From assembly GCA_037893225.1 (NCBI GenBank), contig JAZGUH010000207.1:62001-126000 (forward strand): a stretch of DNA of 64,000 nucleotides, given 5' to 3'. The translations under genes were made by a program, and so were the position numbers. Position 1 is the stretch's first letter, and every line of letters starts with the position of its first letter. Origin of the DNA: Hippasteria phrygiana. Its lineage: Eukaryota; Echinodermata; Asteroidea; Valvatida; Goniasteridae. The notes under the pieces were generated by a model, which was given only the letters and a program-made list of their open reading frames with translations, searched no databases and had not been told where the DNA came from. Shown here piece after piece: positions 63,401-64,000 of this stretch.

Positions 63401-64000
63401 TAATATAATCATACCTGAAGAATGGTTATCGGAGTATCAACGAGAGTTAACGAGTGATATAGGAGATGGTGCTAAGGTAAAAAAATTAACAGGTACGCTA
63501 TATCGCAAAGAAAAATATGTATTGCACTACGTCAATTTGAAACAGTGTTTGAGGCTAGGCCTAAAACTAACTAAAGTACATCGGGCGTTGCAATTTAAAC
63601 AAAAACCTTGGATGAAATCATACATCGATAAAAACACGCAACTCAGAACGAAAGCAAAGTCAGATTTCGAAAAAGACTTTTTCAAATTGATGAATAATTC
63701 TGTATTCGGAAAAACGATGGAAAATGTCAGAAATAGAATAGATGGTGTGCTACTGCGAAACGTAAAAGAATACAAAGAGATGGTTTCTAAACCTTGTTAC
63801 AAGTCTACTACAGCGTTTAAAGAATGCGGTCTCTCATTCGTGGAATCGTACAAAAAGAAAACGTATTTAAATAAGCCCATCTATTGCGGCGTTAGTATCT
63901 TAGATTTATCGAAGACTCTAATGTACGACTTTTATTACAACCAATTAAAAAAGACGTATGGTGATAAAGTAAGATTGATGTATACAGACACGGACTCGCT
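60495..64000 (+). CDS. polB: Protein-primed family-B DNA polymerase (Maverick/Polinton or adintovirus type), 3' truncated by window
   Basis: The frame is open from ATG 60,495 to the window edge, 1,168 codons, with no stop or frameshift. It replicates linear DNA from a protein primer. Order: a duplicated basic helix-loop-helix-like motif (about 17-48 and 65-95); a conserved block with C267 and H379; a C2HC finger C403, C406, H419, C423; ExoI D467/E469 (YADFES); a Cys-rich insert with an endonuclease VII-like HCH-x9-H-x2-CN (626-642); ExoII N660/D665; ExoIII Y802/D806; polymerase motif A D903 and Y908 (DANNLYGWAM); motif B around N1068-K1073 (NNSVFGKT); motif C D1165/D1167 (YTDTDS). Every proofreading and polymerisation residue is present. 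The frame uses ATA and CGA often, unlike the neighbouring LINEs. An endogenised viral or transposon gene; the rest of the element should lie beyond 64,000. Confidence 0.93.
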   Translation, partial: METQPTIRGYNRWNKISLKRYIDKYNLSLGTPTGRRNTYIRRDYIRAIKEEEAKFKNLRIRSKASLERLAHDKNIRVVSTGRNGRVIKKDYVEAIKRFKEQNSFREADFRETRRFENSYRNLELIPSLFIDDPEQFYNTHTSMIKNKIVAELIKIKTMKLQIAIKIKYVKKSCIKTTTQTAIHFSYQNRVLNKSEIATTIGKQYETILSQIDKYTNKGSGWTIDKIVAFYININRVNPLVGASYVKLPEYITKKHAIINIINEDQECIRWCLRAALGIYTDKVKNQIETNPLYSWQKNRASNYKTDDGLNFTNIDFPTPINQIARIERQNDISINVLGYDTDCKNKTYPQDKRGLIYPLYLSKRPYDIETISLLLYDGHYCWISDLPRFLSGVTNSQHRKLFCLRCLTHFSSKEKLDIHVKDCEGIDSALSTVKMPHENANKYLDKSKLMFKNFKNLQDAPYVIYADFESILVPSTSVATRVPQEKTKEPSSKTHEHRACGYSYVVVRCDGRQIKRKTYRGERAIDNFITSLQELEPKINELLARIKPIIYTLKEEKIHLNSNECWICEKPIYQNYSCNCLCCKPVEPKSKEELEEYTYKNEKGYVEKTCMFCQKKINKFRKVRDHCHTTGKYRGAAHAYCNLKLRVKPGETKIPVVFHNLENYDAHLIMQGISKYQQDIWCIPKNSEKYISFSIGQYRFIDSFHFMSSGLDKLVTSCPRDAFRLLLKRYGEENADILLQKGVYPYEYMDSFERFSETTLPAKHHFFSALKDKHITDEDYSRAQRVWQTFNIKNMGEYHDLYVTADTLLLAGVFENFRQMCRTNYKLDPANYFTAPGLSWDALLRHTKIELELLTDIDKHIFFEKAKRGGISSVGSTRYAKANNKYLKDYDQDKPDSYILYLDANNLYGWAMSRPLPYGGFKWVNTKQFTHDRIMMLKDKASTGYMFEVDLEYPAELHDLHNDYPLAADNIIIPEEWLSEYQRELTSDIGDGAKVKKLTGTLYRKEKYVLHYVNLKQCLRLGLKLTKVHRALQFKQKPWMKSYIDKNTQLRTKAKSDFEKDFFKLMNNSVFGKTMENVRNRIDGVLLRNVKEYKEMVSKPCYKSTTAFKECGLSFVESYKKKTYLNKPIYCGVSILDLSKTLMYDFYYNQLKKTYGDKVRLMYTDTDS

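Overview
This window comes from an animal nuclear genome, most likely a marine invertebrate deuterostome such as an echinoderm, hemichordate or lancelet. I infer this from the transposon mix (L2/CR1, RTE and I-group LINEs, DIRS and Ty3/gypsy relics, piggyBac, a TTAA-flanked THAP element, hAT- and pogo-like MITEs, tRNA-derived SINEs and a Maverick/adintovirus-type polymerase), the intron signals, and the secreted C-type lectins. The species cannot be named from the sequence. Few ordinary host genes are visible; most of the DNA is repeats and relics.

Layout. (1) 1-13 kb is repeat-rich with many long G/C homopolymers. It holds an inverted repeat pair (1-391 and 6,115-6,482), a perfect ~96 bp palindrome, a SINE, one plausible terminal exon at 3,285, and on the minus strand a decayed Myb/SANT-like gene interrupted by a DIRS relic and a four-copy tandem repeat. 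(2) 13.2-15.8 kb holds a minus-strand LINE relic and plus-strand pieces of a kinesin-14 (KIFC3-like) motor gene, frameshifted and out of order. (3) 16.4-22 kb holds the most gene-like locus: two small exons with good splice signals and matching phases read a Myb-like domain straight into an intact piggyBac transposase exon. (4) 23.8-54.2 kb is a nested segmental-duplication array around a C-type lectin gene: three intact minus-strand copies (23,873; 34,606; 41,443) and two decayed ones (about 35.5 and 49.7 kb). The two long copies (about 23.8-32.4 and 41.4-48.75 kb) are near-identical by eye. Several small transposons can be dated inside the array because an empty site survives in another copy. 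(5) 54.2-60.15 kb holds an I-group LINE with endonuclease, RT and RNase H, an exon-like THAP domain inside an inverted repeat, and an L2-type LINE with an intact RT reading frame. (6) 60,495-64,000 is one uninterrupted reading frame for a protein-primed family-B DNA polymerase of Maverick/Polinton or adintovirus type, cut by the window edge just after motif C.

How the parts relate. The lectins are the only clear host effector genes. Their copies differ mainly in the ligand-loop region, and one copy has lost a conserved cysteine. Three separate inverted-repeat elements carry promoter-side first exons of DNA-binding or recombinase-derived families (THAP twice, a DUF3504-like N-terminus once). 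The best candidates for something undescribed are the spliced Myb-piggyBac gene, the polymerase with a duplicated N-terminal motif, and these exon-carrying inverted-repeat elements.
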